Below, piece after piece: positions 34,778 through 43,135 of a stretch of 64,000 nucleotides of DNA. The notes under the pieces are model-generated. The model made no database searches. It saw only the letters and a list, made by a program, of their open reading frames with translations, and was not told where the DNA came from. The position numbers and the translations under genes were made by a program. The stretch comes from Actinoplanes lobatus (GTDB lineage: Bacteria > Actinomycetota > Actinomycetes > Mycobacteriales > Micromonosporaceae), in the NCBI RefSeq assembly GCF_014205215.1, contig NZ_JACHNC010000001.1:3477001-3541000 (forward strand), given 5' to 3'. The first letter of the stretch is position 1; each line of letters begins with the position of its first letter.

Positions 34778-36394
34778 TCACGGAGTCAGCAGCCGAACCT
34801 CCCGGGTCTGCCCGGTCTGTCCGGCCAGACGATAGCCGCCGGTGGCCAGGGCCTCGATGCGCCACAGGGTGCCGCCGAGCTCCGTTCGGCTGAACGAGTC
34901 GGTGACCCGGTACCAGCCGTCAGCCGTGTGGGTGAACCGCCAGCGCTTTCCGATCAGCCGGGTGTTGTCCAGATCGGTGAGCAGCACGTCGCCGACCGGC
35001 TGGATCCGGAAGTCCTGGCAGTCATCACCGGCGGTGAAGGTCTGCACCGCGGAACCCGCCCCGCCGCAGCCGGCGGGCTGGAGGGCCCGGCCGGCCAGCG
35101 GGTTGACGATCCGGGACCAGCCCTCGGTGCTCGGGGCGAGCCGGAACCGCTGGCAGTCGTTGGCCAGCCAGCCCCACTGGGCCACCCGGGCGCCGTCGGC
35201 GTCGATGCAGGCGGCCACCTCGGCCACCTTGTTGCTCCTGCGGTTGGTCAGGCTCACGAAGCCGTTGCCGCGGTCGATGAGCTGCCACTGCTGGCAGGCG
35301 TCGCTGCCGTCGGCGGTGGCCAGGGTGATGTCCGCGCCCTCGTAGCCGCAGGTGGCGTTCGCCAGGGCGGCGCCGCTGCCGGAGTGGATCAGCTGCACGT
35401 ACGCCGGGCCGTGTCCGTGGCCGCGGTTGCCGCTGAGTGGGTCGGACAGCTGTGGCCAGCCGTCGGCCCACCGGATCCGGCGGATCGAGCCCTTCGGGTC
35501 GCCGTCGTCCGCGCCGTCGTAGTAGTGGTGGGCGAACAAGTCGCCGTAGACGTCGCCGTGGCCGGGACCGACGAAGTCGTTGTAGCCGGCCAGGATCTGC
35601 GAGCCGCCACCCTCGGTGAGGGCCACGCCGTCTTTGTCCAGGTACGGGCCGGTGATCGCCCGGGAGCGGCCGACCATCACCCGGTAGTCGCTGTTCACAC
35701 CCCGGCAGCAGAAGTCGAAGCTGACGAACAGGTAGTACCAGCCGCCGTGGTAGGTCACCGACGGGCCCTCGATCGCCATGCCGTTGCGGGAGGCGATCCG
35801 GTACTCGGTGGTGTCCGTGGTGGACAGCAGGCCGGTTGTGACGTCGAGGCGCCGCATCCGGAGCCCGTCCCAGAACGAGCCGTACGACAGGTAGGCGTTG
35901 CCGGCCCGGTCGAAGCTGACGTCCGGGTCGATGGCGTTGACGTTCTCCACGCCGCTGGTGGTGCGCAGGACCATGCCCCGGTCCACCCAGCGCGGGTTCG
36001 CCAGGGACTTCGTGGTGGCCAGGCCGATCACCGAGTTGTTGGTGCCGAACGACGAGGCCGCGTAGTACAGGTGGTACACGCCGTCGAAGTAGTTGATGTC
36101 CGGCGCCCAGAAGTCGGCCGGGGTGACCCCGAGTTCCTCGACCACCCAGGCCGGCGGGGTGTCGAACACGGTGCCGGCGTAGGTCCAGTTGATCAGGTCG
36201 GTGGAGCGGCGGATCGGCAGGTAGGTCCGGGTCCCGCTGTCCCCTGTGATGATCTCGTAGTAGTAGCGGCCCTGTTTGATCAGGGTGGGGTCGTGGGCGA
36301 CGGGGTCGGGGTTCGTCCGTGCCGCGGCGTGGGCGGGCACAGCCGGTGACGTGATCAGAAGTGCGGCGGCGAGCAGAGCACCGAGTATCTTCAC
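34778..36394 (-). CDS. Secreted GH43 alpha-L-arabinanase with ricin-type beta-trefoil
   Basis: This is an extracellular polysaccharidase, most like GH43 endo-arabinanases. The 538 residues start with a signal peptide (MKILGALLAAALLITSPAVPAHAA). The five-bladed propeller follows: HDPTLIKQG (catalytic base Asp), FWAPDINYFDG, NAIDPDVSFD (transition-state Asp) and MAIEGPSVTYHGG (acid Glu). From about residue 330 a C-terminal region with CQQWQLIDRGNG, CQRFRLAPSTEG and CQDFRIQPVGD repeats is a ricin B-like beta-trefoil that binds sugar. The GTG start at 36394 begins the signal peptide. A perfect palindrome 40 bases upstream resembles a LacI-family operator. Confidence 0.9.
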   Translation of the reverse strand: MKILGALLAAALLITSPAVPAHAAARTNPDPVAHDPTLIKQGRYYYEIITGDSGTRTYLPIRRSTDLINWTYAGTVFDTPPAWVVEELGVTPADFWAPDINYFDGVYHLYYAASSFGTNNSVIGLATTKSLANPRWVDRGMVLRTTSGVENVNAIDPDVSFDRAGNAYLSYGSFWDGLRMRRLDVTTGLLSTTDTTEYRIASRNGMAIEGPSVTYHGGWYYLFVSFDFCCRGVNSDYRVMVGRSRAITGPYLDKDGVALTEGGGSQILAGYNDFVGPGHGDVYGDLFAHHYYDGADDGDPKGSIRRIRWADGWPQLSDPLSGNRGHGHGPAYVQLIHSGSGAALANATCGYEGADITLATADGSDACQQWQLIDRGNGFVSLTNRRSNKVAEVAACIDADGARVAQWGWLANDCQRFRLAPSTEGWSRIVNPLAGRALQPAGCGGAGSAVQTFTAGDDCQDFRIQPVGDVLLTDLDNTRLIGKRWRFTHTADGWYRVTDSFSRTELGGTLWRIEALATGGYRLAGQTGQTREVRLLTP

Positions 36395-36433
36395 GGGTCC
36401 TCACAGACGGAAGCGCAGGGTGCTGGCACACCC

Positions 36434-36449
36434 TTTGCAGCGCTGCAAA
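36434..36449. promoter_or_regulatory. LacI-family-type operator upstream of the arabinanase
   Basis: TTTGCAGCGCTGCAAA is a perfect 16-base palindrome with the CG centre typical of LacI-family operators. It stands 40 bases upstream of the GH43 start. No LacI-type regulator lies in the window, so the partner would be elsewhere. Confidence 0.7.
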
Positions 36450-36579
36450 ACAGGATGCACGCGCCTCGATCCGACGGCAAGGGTTTACGTCCCGGAAACC
36501 TTGTTCACGAATCGCCGCCGGGGGGCGGGGAGGGCGGTGCCGGCCCTCCCCGCCAGGGGTGGCGATCACGCCTCGTGCC

Positions 36580-36951
36580 TCAGACGTCGAGGTCGTTCTC
36601 GATGCGGCGCAGCTGATGCCGGGACATCGCGAGGTTCGCCCGGTCACGCCGCAGCGCCACGTAGAGGAAGAGGCCCTTCCCGGAGCGGCTCGTGAGTGGC
36701 CGGATCATGTGGTACTGCGTATCCAGCGTGATCAGGATGTCCTCGATCTTCTCGGAGAGGTTCAGCATCTCCATGGCGCGCAGCTTCGCGCGTACCACGT
36801 CGGTGTTGCCCGCGGCGGCGACCGTCAGGTCGAGGTCCTTCCCGCCGCCCAGAGTGCCCAGGGCCATGCCGCTGGTGTGGTCCACGAGCGCGACGCCGAT
36901 GCAGCCGTCGATCTCCATGATTTCCTTGAGTGCGGTGTCCATGTCGGGCAT
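36580..36951 (-). CDS. Roadblock/LC7 domain protein (cluster gene E)
   Basis: The 123-residue protein has the Roadblock/LC7 fold of regulators of small GTPases (DTALKEIMEIDGCIGVALVDHTSGMALGTLGGG ... DILITLDTQYHMIRPLTSRSGKGLFLYVALRRDRANLAMSR). Such proteins act as scaffolds or activators for MglA/Rab-like GTPases; none is present in the window. GGAGGA lies 9 bases before the ATG at 36951. It is the last of five minus-strand genes combining Roadblock and DUF4388-type domains. Confidence 0.88.
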   Translation of the reverse strand: MPDMDTALKEIMEIDGCIGVALVDHTSGMALGTLGGGKDLDLTVAAAGNTDVVRAKLRAMEMLNLSEKIEDILITLDTQYHMIRPLTSRSGKGLFLYVALRRDRANLAMSRHQLRRIENDLDV

Positions 36952-36993
36952 GGGATTCGTTCCTCCGTTGCGGTGGGATGGGTTGTGTAACGG

Positions 36994-37485
36994 TCAGCCG
37001 GTCGCCTGGCGGCGCCGGGCGACGTTGTTCGGCAGGGTGGCCATCGGGGTCCGCCGGGCCAGCGGAGTGGATGGACCGGCCTGTGTGGGGATCTCCGGCC
37101 GCAGTTGCGGCGCGGTGTCCAGGGCGAGGATGCGGATCAGCCGGCGTACGCACCGCCGCGCCTCGAGATGGACCATGGCGAGGTTCGCGTCACCCGAGGT
37201 GACCACGGTGAGCAGGGCGTTGGGCCCCGCGGTGTACGAGGTGATGTAGCCGCCGTCGCACTCCACCACGGATTCCCGCAGCTCACCGTGATTGACCGCG
37301 TGCGCGAAACGCCGGGCCAGAGCGAGGTGGGCCGCGGCCAGGGCCGCGAGGGTGTCCGGTTCGATGCCGTGCGAGTCGTGCGCGACGACCAGCCCGTCCG
37401 CGGTGGCGAGCACGCTGCCGGACAACTCCGGCACCCTGGTGCGCAGGCGGCCGAGTTCCTCGAGTACCGCCGGATCCACCGTCAT
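36994..37485 (-). CDS. Roadblock/LC7 domain protein (cluster gene D)
   Basis: The 163-residue protein has a Roadblock/LC7 core (LEELGRLRTRVPELSGSVLATADGLVVAHDSHGIEPDTLAALAAAHLALARR ... GPNALLTVVTSGDANLAMVHLEARR) and a C-terminal extension with APQLRPEIPTQAGPSTPLARRTPM. The ATG at 37485 is chosen (GAGGAG upstream) because the preceding in-frame residues are unlike the family. It is the fourth gene of the cluster, 38 bases downstream of gene C. Confidence 0.85.
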   Translation of the reverse strand: MTVDPAVLEELGRLRTRVPELSGSVLATADGLVVAHDSHGIEPDTLAALAAAHLALARRFAHAVNHGELRESVVECDGGYITSYTAGPNALLTVVTSGDANLAMVHLEARRCVRRLIRILALDTAPQLRPEIPTQAGPSTPLARRTPMATLPNNVARRRQATG

Positions 37486-37523
37486 CCTCTCCTCGCTCCT
37501 TCGGCTGGTCGGGGGTGCGCGCG

Positions 37524-38534
37524 TCACCGCAGTGCCCTCAGTGCGGTGCGTATGCGCTTGAGCAGGACCTCGTCGGTGCCCTGGTGCACCGGCGGGCTAT
37601 CGGTGGCCAGTTCCTTCGGCAGCTTCGCGCCGGGTTTCCGGCGGGCCAGGCGAGGTGGCCGGTTCGCCGCGGTGGGGCTTTCCACGGCCGCGGCGGCCGC
37701 TGGGGGGTCGCTGTTCGGAGGCGGGTGCCGGGCGGTCGCCTCCGGGTCTTTCACCCCCGAGATCACCGGTACGGCCGGAGCGGTCCGGTCCACCGGCGCC
37801 GAGGCCCCCCGTGGGTGCGGCAGCCGGACGAACTCGGGGCTGTCGGCCGCCCGCGTCTCGGGCAGCTCGATCAAGCCGGCCGCGGCCATCCGGCGTAGCT
37901 CCTGGATGGTCGCGTACCCGGCCCGGCCGAGCAGTTGGGCCAGGTCGGCCGGGGTGCGCTGACCGTCGGCGTGGACCAGGAGCTCCCACTGCGCGGCGGT
38001 GACCGTCACCCGTGCCCGGGGTGGGCGGGTGACCGGGCTGACCGGCTCCACGTCGATTCGCCGGTTCGGGAAGATCTCGTCGAGCAGGTGGACCCGGCGG
38101 AGCACCTCCCGGCTGACCGCGGCCGCGTCGATGTGTACGACCGCGCCCAGCCAGTGGGTGGCGCCGGGCAGGAACTCGACCGGTGCCGACTCCGCGGAGA
38201 GTGCGAAGTACGCCGCGTCGTAGGTCGCGCCGAGCACGCACAACTCCAGCTCGCCCTGGGTGAGGTGGCCCTGCTCGACCAGCAGCCGGCCCACCCGGGC
38301 GGTCGAGGTGCCCAGGTCGAGCGCGCTCTGCCAGGTCCGCCCGGCGAGCCGCCCGGACGAGGTGAGCAGCTCGCCCACCCCGGGCGCGGCCGGCGACTCG
38401 GCGTAGATGACCCGGCCCTCGAAGACGTAGACCGCGCCGCCGGGGTGGCCACCCACCATCAGCGCTCCGGTCTGCCGGGCTTCGGCGACCCGCGTGAGCA
38501 GGTCGCCGGGCGCGGCGGTCTTCGTCGGGGCCAC
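37524..38534 (-). CDS. DUF4388 (PATAN-like) protein with C-terminal helix-turn-helix part (cluster gene C)
   Basis: The 336-residue protein starts with a DUF4388/PATAN-type domain (about 1-130: RVAEARQTGALMVGGHPGGAVYVFEGRVIYAESPAAPGVGELL). A winged-helix-like part follows (about 175-235: VTAAQWELLVHADGQRTPADLAQLLGRAGYATIQELRRMAAAGLIEL). The last ~100 residues are a Pro/Ala-rich disordered tail. DUF4388 proteins are often fused or clustered with response regulators and Roadblock proteins in signalling systems. The GTG at 38534 follows AAGGAG. The mixture of sensing-like and DNA-binding-like domains is the most informative in the cluster. Confidence 0.8.
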   Translation of the reverse strand: MAPTKTAAPGDLLTRVAEARQTGALMVGGHPGGAVYVFEGRVIYAESPAAPGVGELLTSSGRLAGRTWQSALDLGTSTARVGRLLVEQGHLTQGELELCVLGATYDAAYFALSAESAPVEFLPGATHWLGAVVHIDAAAVSREVLRRVHLLDEIFPNRRIDVEPVSPVTRPPRARVTVTAAQWELLVHADGQRTPADLAQLLGRAGYATIQELRRMAAAGLIELPETRAADSPEFVRLPHPRGASAPVDRTAPAVPVISGVKDPEATARHPPPNSDPPAAAAAVESPTAANRPPRLARRKPGAKLPKELATDSPPVHQGTDEVLLKRIRTALRALR

Positions 38535-38564
38535 CGATCGCTCCTTCGTGGTCAGTGGATCGGG

Positions 38565-38948
38565 TCATCGGGCCGCGACCAAGTCGTCGGCCAGGCGTTG
38601 CATCTTCCGGCGGGCCACGGCGAGGTTGCCGCGGATCCGGTCCAGCCACACGTAGAGCACCAGGCGGCTGTCGAATTCGGTCTGGACCACCCTCAGGAGG
38701 TGATAGCCCCCGGCAGTGGTGATGATCAGGTCTTCCAACAGGTCGTGCGGTATGGCCGAGACGAACAGCGATCGGCTGTTCGCGGCCTGGACCACCTCTG
38801 CCGTTCCGGCGGCGGCGGCCTCGTGGTCCTCGTTCGGCGCGGCCCCGGTCGTGGCGACCGGGAAACCCGTGGTGTAGTCGACGATGCTGGCGCCGACGGC
38901 GCCGGGGATCGTCATGGCTTCCTGTAGACAGTGGTCGACGCCGGGCAC
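38565..38948 (-). CDS. Roadblock/LC7-like protein (cluster gene B)
   Basis: The 127-residue protein has the same fold pattern as gene E (DHCLQEAMTIPGAVGASIVDYTTGFPVAT ... DLLEDLIITTAGGYHLLRVVQTEFDSRLVLYVWLDRIRGNLAVARRKMQRL). Length and motif spacing are like Roadblock proteins. The GTG at 38948 has GAGGAG 5 bases upstream. It lies 100 bases after gene A and 30 before gene C, with a stable hairpin between A and B. Confidence 0.83.
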   Translation of the reverse strand: MPGVDHCLQEAMTIPGAVGASIVDYTTGFPVATTGAAPNEDHEAAAAGTAEVVQAANSRSLFVSAIPHDLLEDLIITTAGGYHLLRVVQTEFDSRLVLYVWLDRIRGNLAVARRKMQRLADDLVAAR

Positions 38949-39019
38949 TTCACTCCTCAGCGTTGCGGTCGGCGGTCAGACCCTTCCCGTCCGCCACCGT
39001 GGGCCATCCTCCGGTGACC

Positions 39020-39038
39020 GTGCGACTACAAGTCGCAC
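39020..39038. repeat. Hairpin between cluster genes A and B
   Basis: GTGCGACT (39020-39027) and AGTCGCAC (39031-39038) pair perfectly around ACA. It may act as a partial terminator or RNA processing site and so set different expression of gene A and genes B-E. Confidence 0.55.
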
Positions 39039-39048
39039 GTTCTGTGCG

Positions 39049-39555
39049 TCATGGTCCGGTGGCGGTGACCCGTTTCCGGGGCCGCCGTGGACCGGGCACG
39101 GCACGCAGCCGGGCCGCGGTGAGATGGCCCGGCGAGCCGAGGTCCACGCCGGGCACCTCGCCCAGCCAGTGCCGCTCGCCGGGCACGAAACGGGCCGGCG
39201 CGTCGGCCTGTTGCAGCAGTACGTGGGCGGCGTCGGCGATGACCGCCACCACCCGCAGGGACAGTTCGTTCTGGCCGAGCCAGCCGTCGCGCAGCAGCAC
39301 CCGGCCGACCCGGTGGCCGCCGCGGCCCTCCGCGTACACGGCCCGCCAGGTCTGCGGGGCGAGCCGGCCGGACGACACCAGCCGTTCGCCGAGGCCCGGG
39401 CAGGCGGGCGACTCGGCGTACGAGATGCGGCCGGCGATCAGGTAGAGCACCCCACCCGGTACGCCGCCGATGTGCAGCGCGCCGGTCCGGCCGGACTCGC
39501 CCAGTTCGGTGAGCAGGCGCCGCATCGATGCGGTCGCCGGTGAACCAGGAATCAC
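39049..39555 (-). CDS. DUF4388 (PATAN-like) protein (cluster gene A)
   Basis: The 168-residue protein is a single DUF4388-type domain (LLTELGESGRTGALHIGGVPGGVLYLIAGRISYAESPACPGLGERLVSSGRLAP) that closely parallels the N-terminal half of gene C, without its C-terminal part. The GTG at 39555 is preferred (AGGA 9 bases upstream); an ATG at 39525 is the alternative. It is the first gene of the cluster and is divergent from the VOC protein gene. Confidence 0.82.
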   Translation of the reverse strand: MIPGSPATASMRRLLTELGESGRTGALHIGGVPGGVLYLIAGRISYAESPACPGLGERLVSSGRLAPQTWRAVYAEGRGGHRVGRVLLRDGWLGQNELSLRVVAVIADAAHVLLQQADAPARFVPGERHWLGEVPGVDLGSPGHLTAARLRAVPGPRRPRKRVTATGP

Positions 39556-39676
39556 AGATTGTCATCCTGGGGCAATCATCGAGTGACGTCGTCGCACGCA
39601 CGGTGCGCTGCTTCGTCCCGGTTCACCCGCCCGGGTCGCGTAACATGATCGTCATCTGTCGATCCCGGGAGGCGGA

Positions 39677-40021
39677 ATGCCCAGTCGGTGGGAGCAGGTC
39701 GTGGTGGACTGCGCGGACCCGGCGCGGCTGGCCCGATGGTGGGCCGAGGCGCTCGACTACGTGATCGTCCACGAGACCCCGGACGAGGTGGAGATCCGCC
39801 GCACCCCTGATGAGCTGCCAGGACTGTTATTCGGCACGAGTCCCGACGTCAAGCGGAACAAGAACCGGCTGCACCTCGACCTGCGCCCGGCCGATCAGGA
39901 GGCCGAGGTGGAGCGGCTCGTCGGGATGGGCGCCCGCCCGGTCGACGTCGGCCAGGTGGAGGTGCCCTGGGTGGTGCTGGCCGACCCGGAGGGCAACGAG
40001 TTCTGCGTGCTCAGCGCCTGA
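39677..40021 (+). CDS. VOC family (glyoxalase-like) protein
   Basis: This 114-residue protein has the vicinal-oxygen-chelate fold: RWEQVVVDCADPARLARWWAEALDYV, NKNRLHLDLRPADQEAEVERL, VLADPEGNEFCVLSA. The His and Glu metal-ligand positions are visible (HLDL, NEFCV). The function may be antibiotic or electrophile resistance, or an enzyme of unknown substrate. A TAACAT box (39641-39646) and GGGAGGCGGA precede the ATG. Confidence 0.85.
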   Translation: MPSRWEQVVVDCADPARLARWWAEALDYVIVHETPDEVEIRRTPDELPGLLFGTSPDVKRNKNRLHLDLRPADQEAEVERLVGMGARPVDVGQVEVPWVVLADPEGNEFCVLSA

Positions 40022-40039
40022 ACCGGCGGGCATCCGGCC

Positions 40040-40052
40040 TAGGGTGGGGATC
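40040..40052 (+). promoter_or_regulatory. Leaderless-type -10 promoter of dgt
   Basis: TAGGGT (40040-40045) and exactly 7 bases precede the ATG at 40053. Confidence 0.55.
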
Positions 40053-41261
40053 ATGACGGCCGCCGACGCTCAGCGGTGGGCAGCCGAGCCCGCCAAGGAC
40101 AGCGGGTACGGGCGCACGCCGTACCAGCGGGACCGCGCCCGGGTGCTGCACTCGGCCGCGTTCCGCCGGCTCGCCGCGAAGACCCAGGTGCACACCGCCG
40201 GGTCGGACGACTTCCCGCGCACCCGGCTCACCCATTCGCTGGAGGTCGCCCAGATCTCCCGGGAGATGGGCGCCCGGCTGGGCTGCGACCCGGACGTGGT
40301 GGACGTCGCCGGCCTGGCCCACGACCTGGGGCATCCGCCTTTCGGGCACAACGGCGAGGACGCCCTGGACGCGGCCGCCGGACCGTGCGGCGGCTTCGAG
40401 GGGAACGCGCAGACCCTTCGGGTGATCACCCGTCTGGAGGCGAAGGAGCCCGGCGCCGGGCTCAACCTGACCCGGGCCACCCTGGACGCCTGCTCCAAGT
40501 ACCCGTGGTTCCGCAAACCGGGCTACCGCAAGTTCGGGGTGTACGCCGACGACCGCCCGGTCTTCGAGTGGCTGCGCGACGGGCGCACCGACGAGGGCCG
40601 CTGCCTGGAGGCGCAGGTCATGGACTGGGCCGACGACGTCGCCTACTCGGTGCACGACGTCGAGGACGGGGTGCACGGCGGCTACATCGACCTGGACACG
40701 CTGCGCGACCCGGGGGAGCGGGCCGCGCTCTGCGCCGACGTGGCCGCCACCTACTCCACCGAGACACCCGGCGAACTGGCCGGCGCTCTCGACCGGCTGC
40801 TCGCCGACCCGGCCGTGGCGGGGGTCCGCGGCTACGACGGCGGGTACCAGTCCCTGGTCGCCCTCAAACGGATGACCAGCGTGCTGACCGGCCGGTTCGT
40901 CGCCTCGGCGGTGGGCGCCACACAGAGCCGGCACGGCACCGGGCCGCTGCGCCGGTACGACGCCGACCTGATCGTCCCGCGTACCGTCCGGGACCAGTGT
41001 GCGCTGCTCAAGGGCATGGCGCTGCGCTACGTGATGCGTTCCCGGGGCGAGGGCTGGTACGAGCGGCAGCGGACCATCCTGACCGAACTGGTGGAGGCGC
41101 TCACCCGTACCCCGGAGAGGTTGGATCCGCTCTTCCGGCCGCTTCATGCGGCCGCCGCGGACGACGCCGCGGCACTGCGCGTGGTGATCGACCAGGTCGC
41201 GTCGCTCACCGACCACGCCGCGGTGGCGTGGCACCGGACCCTGCTGGCGGGCCGCCGGTAG
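40053..41261 (+). CDS. dgt: Deoxyguanosinetriphosphate triphosphohydrolase-like protein
   Basis: This HD-domain enzyme hydrolyses dNTPs to deoxynucleosides and triphosphate. The 402 residues carry the HD motif residues in RLTHSLEVAQI, AHDLGHPPFGHNGEDAL and MDWADDVAYSVHDVEDGVH. N-terminal RVLHSAAFRRLAAKTQV is typical of the family. It stands directly upstream of dnaG, the usual actinobacterial order. The start at 40053 follows a -10 box with leaderless spacing. Confidence 0.95.
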   Translation: MTAADAQRWAAEPAKDSGYGRTPYQRDRARVLHSAAFRRLAAKTQVHTAGSDDFPRTRLTHSLEVAQISREMGARLGCDPDVVDVAGLAHDLGHPPFGHNGEDALDAAAGPCGGFEGNAQTLRVITRLEAKEPGAGLNLTRATLDACSKYPWFRKPGYRKFGVYADDRPVFEWLRDGRTDEGRCLEAQVMDWADDVAYSVHDVEDGVHGGYIDLDTLRDPGERAALCADVAATYSTETPGELAGALDRLLADPAVAGVRGYDGGYQSLVALKRMTSVLTGRFVASAVGATQSRHGTGPLRRYDADLIVPRTVRDQCALLKGMALRYVMRSRGEGWYERQRTILTELVEALTRTPERLDPLFRPLHAAAADDAAALRVVIDQVASLTDHAAVAWHRTLLAGRR

Positions 41262-41272
41262 CGCGAGGCAGG

Positions 41273-43135
41273 ATGTATGCCGTGGCGGGCAGGGTCAAGG
41301 ACGAGGACATCGCACTGGTCCGCGACCGGACCTCGATCGTCGAGGTGATCAGCGAGACGGTCACTTTGCGATCGGCGGGCGGTGGCAATCTCAAGGGGCT
41401 GTGCCCCTTCCACGACGAGAAGACTCCGTCGTTCAACGTCTCACCCGCCCGTAATGTCTATTTCTGCCACGGGTGCGGGCAGGGCGGCGACGCGATCAAG
41501 TTCCTGATGGACGCGGAGCACCTGTCGTTCATCGAGTCGGTGGAGCGCCTGGCCGGCAAGGCCGGCATCCAGCTGCGCTACGACACCGAGCCGGGCGCTC
41601 CGGCCGGCCCGCGCCCACAGACCGGGCAGCGGCAGCGGCTCATCGCCGCGCACGCCGCCGCCGTCGAGTTCTACCGCGACCAGCTCGGTTCGCCGGGGGC
41701 GCGCAAGGCGCGCGAGTTCCTGGCCGAGCGGGGTTTCGGCCGGGACACCGCGGAACGGTACGGGTGCGGCTTCGCCCCCGACAGCTGGGACTCGCTCAGC
41801 AAGCACCTGCGCCTCAAGGGCTTCACCGCGGAGGAGCTGACCACCGCCGGGCTGGCCAAACCGGCCCGCTCCGGCTCGCTGATCGACCGGTTCCGGCGCA
41901 GGCTGCTCTGGCCGATCCGGGACCTCGGCGGCGACGTGATCGGGTTCGGCGCCCGTAGGCTGTTCGACGACGACGACGGCCCGAAGTACCTGAACACCCC
42001 CGAGACGCCGATCTACAAGAAATCGCATGTCCTGTACGGCCTCGACCACGCGAAACGGGAGATCGCCAAGCGTGGCCGGGCGGTGATCGTCGAGGGCTAC
42101 ACCGACGTGATGGCCTGCCACGAGGCCGGCGAGCCGACCGCCGTGGCGACCTGCGGCACCGCCTTCGGCGTGGACCACATCCAGGTGCTGCGGCGCCTGC
42201 TGATGGACAGCGACAGCTTCACCGGCGAGATCATCTACACCTTCGACGGCGACGCGGCCGGGCAGAAGGCGGCGCTGCGGGCCTTCGAGGAGGACCAGCG
42301 GTTCGTCGGGCGGACCTTCATCGCCGTCTCGCCGGACAACATGGACCCCTGTGAGCTGCGCCTCGCCCGCGGTGACCTGGCGGTCCGCGACATGATCGCG
42401 GGCCGGGAACCGCTGGTCGACTTCGCGCTGCGGCAGACCATCTCCCGCTTCGATCTGGACACCGTGGAGGGCCGCGTCGAGGCGATGCGCCGCGCGGCGC
42501 CGTTGGTCGCCAAGATCAAAGACCGGGAGAAACGCCCGGAGTACGCGCGAAAGCTCGCCGGCGACCTCGGCATGGACCTGGATCCGGTCCAGCGTGCGGT
42601 GAACAACGCGCTGCGCGGCGAGCAGGCCGAACCACGGTCCACCCGGCAGCAGGCGGCGGCCGACTCCCCGCAGCGCCTGGTCGAGCGGGAGGCGCTGAAA
42701 CTGGCCCTCCAGGAGCCGGTGCTGGCCGGGCCGATGTTCGACGCGGTCGGCCCGGAGAACTACGGCGACCAGATGTTGCAGACCATCCGGGAGGCGATCA
42801 CCCACGCCGGTGGCGCCGCCTCGTCCACCGGCGGCGTCGTCTGGATCGAGAAGGTCCGCGACGCCTGCCCCGACATGGGCGGCCAGATGCTGGTCAGCGA
42901 GCTGGCCGTGGAGCCGCTGTACGTGGACGGTCAGGCCGACCCGTACTACGTCCAGGTCACCCTGGCCCGGCTCCAGGGCGGGGCGCTCGCCACCCGCATC
43001 CGCGACCTCAAGTCGAAGGTGCAGCGGCTGAACCCGGTCACCAACAAGGACCAGTACCTGGCTCTGGCCGGGGAGCTCTTCTCGCTCGAACAGCAGGCAC
43101 GGGCCCTGCGTGACCAGGCAGCAGGTGGACTGTGA
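41273..43135 (+). CDS. dnaG: DNA primase DnaG
   Basis: DnaG makes the RNA primers for chromosome replication. The 620 residues have an N-terminal CHC2 zinc-binding domain (LCPFHDEKTPSF, YFCHGCGQGG), the catalytic core with TOPRIM motifs VIVEGYTDVMA and YTFDGDAAGQKAA, and the C-terminal helicase-interaction domain ending at ALRDQAAGGL. The ATG at 41273 has GAGG upstream; the GTG at 41282 gives the more usual N-terminus (MAGRVKDEDIALV). It overlaps the next gene by four bases. Confidence 0.97.
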   Translation: MYAVAGRVKDEDIALVRDRTSIVEVISETVTLRSAGGGNLKGLCPFHDEKTPSFNVSPARNVYFCHGCGQGGDAIKFLMDAEHLSFIESVERLAGKAGIQLRYDTEPGAPAGPRPQTGQRQRLIAAHAAAVEFYRDQLGSPGARKAREFLAERGFGRDTAERYGCGFAPDSWDSLSKHLRLKGFTAEELTTAGLAKPARSGSLIDRFRRRLLWPIRDLGGDVIGFGARRLFDDDDGPKYLNTPETPIYKKSHVLYGLDHAKREIAKRGRAVIVEGYTDVMACHEAGEPTAVATCGTAFGVDHIQVLRRLLMDSDSFTGEIIYTFDGDAAGQKAALRAFEEDQRFVGRTFIAVSPDNMDPCELRLARGDLAVRDMIAGREPLVDFALRQTISRFDLDTVEGRVEAMRRAAPLVAKIKDREKRPEYARKLAGDLGMDLDPVQRAVNNALRGEQAEPRSTRQQAAADSPQRLVEREALKLALQEPVLAGPMFDAVGPENYGDQMLQTIREAITHAGGAASSTGGVVWIEKVRDACPDMGGQMLVSELAVEPLYVDGQADPYYVQVTLARLQGGALATRIRDLKSKVQRLNPVTNKDQYLALAGELFSLEQQARALRDQAAGGL

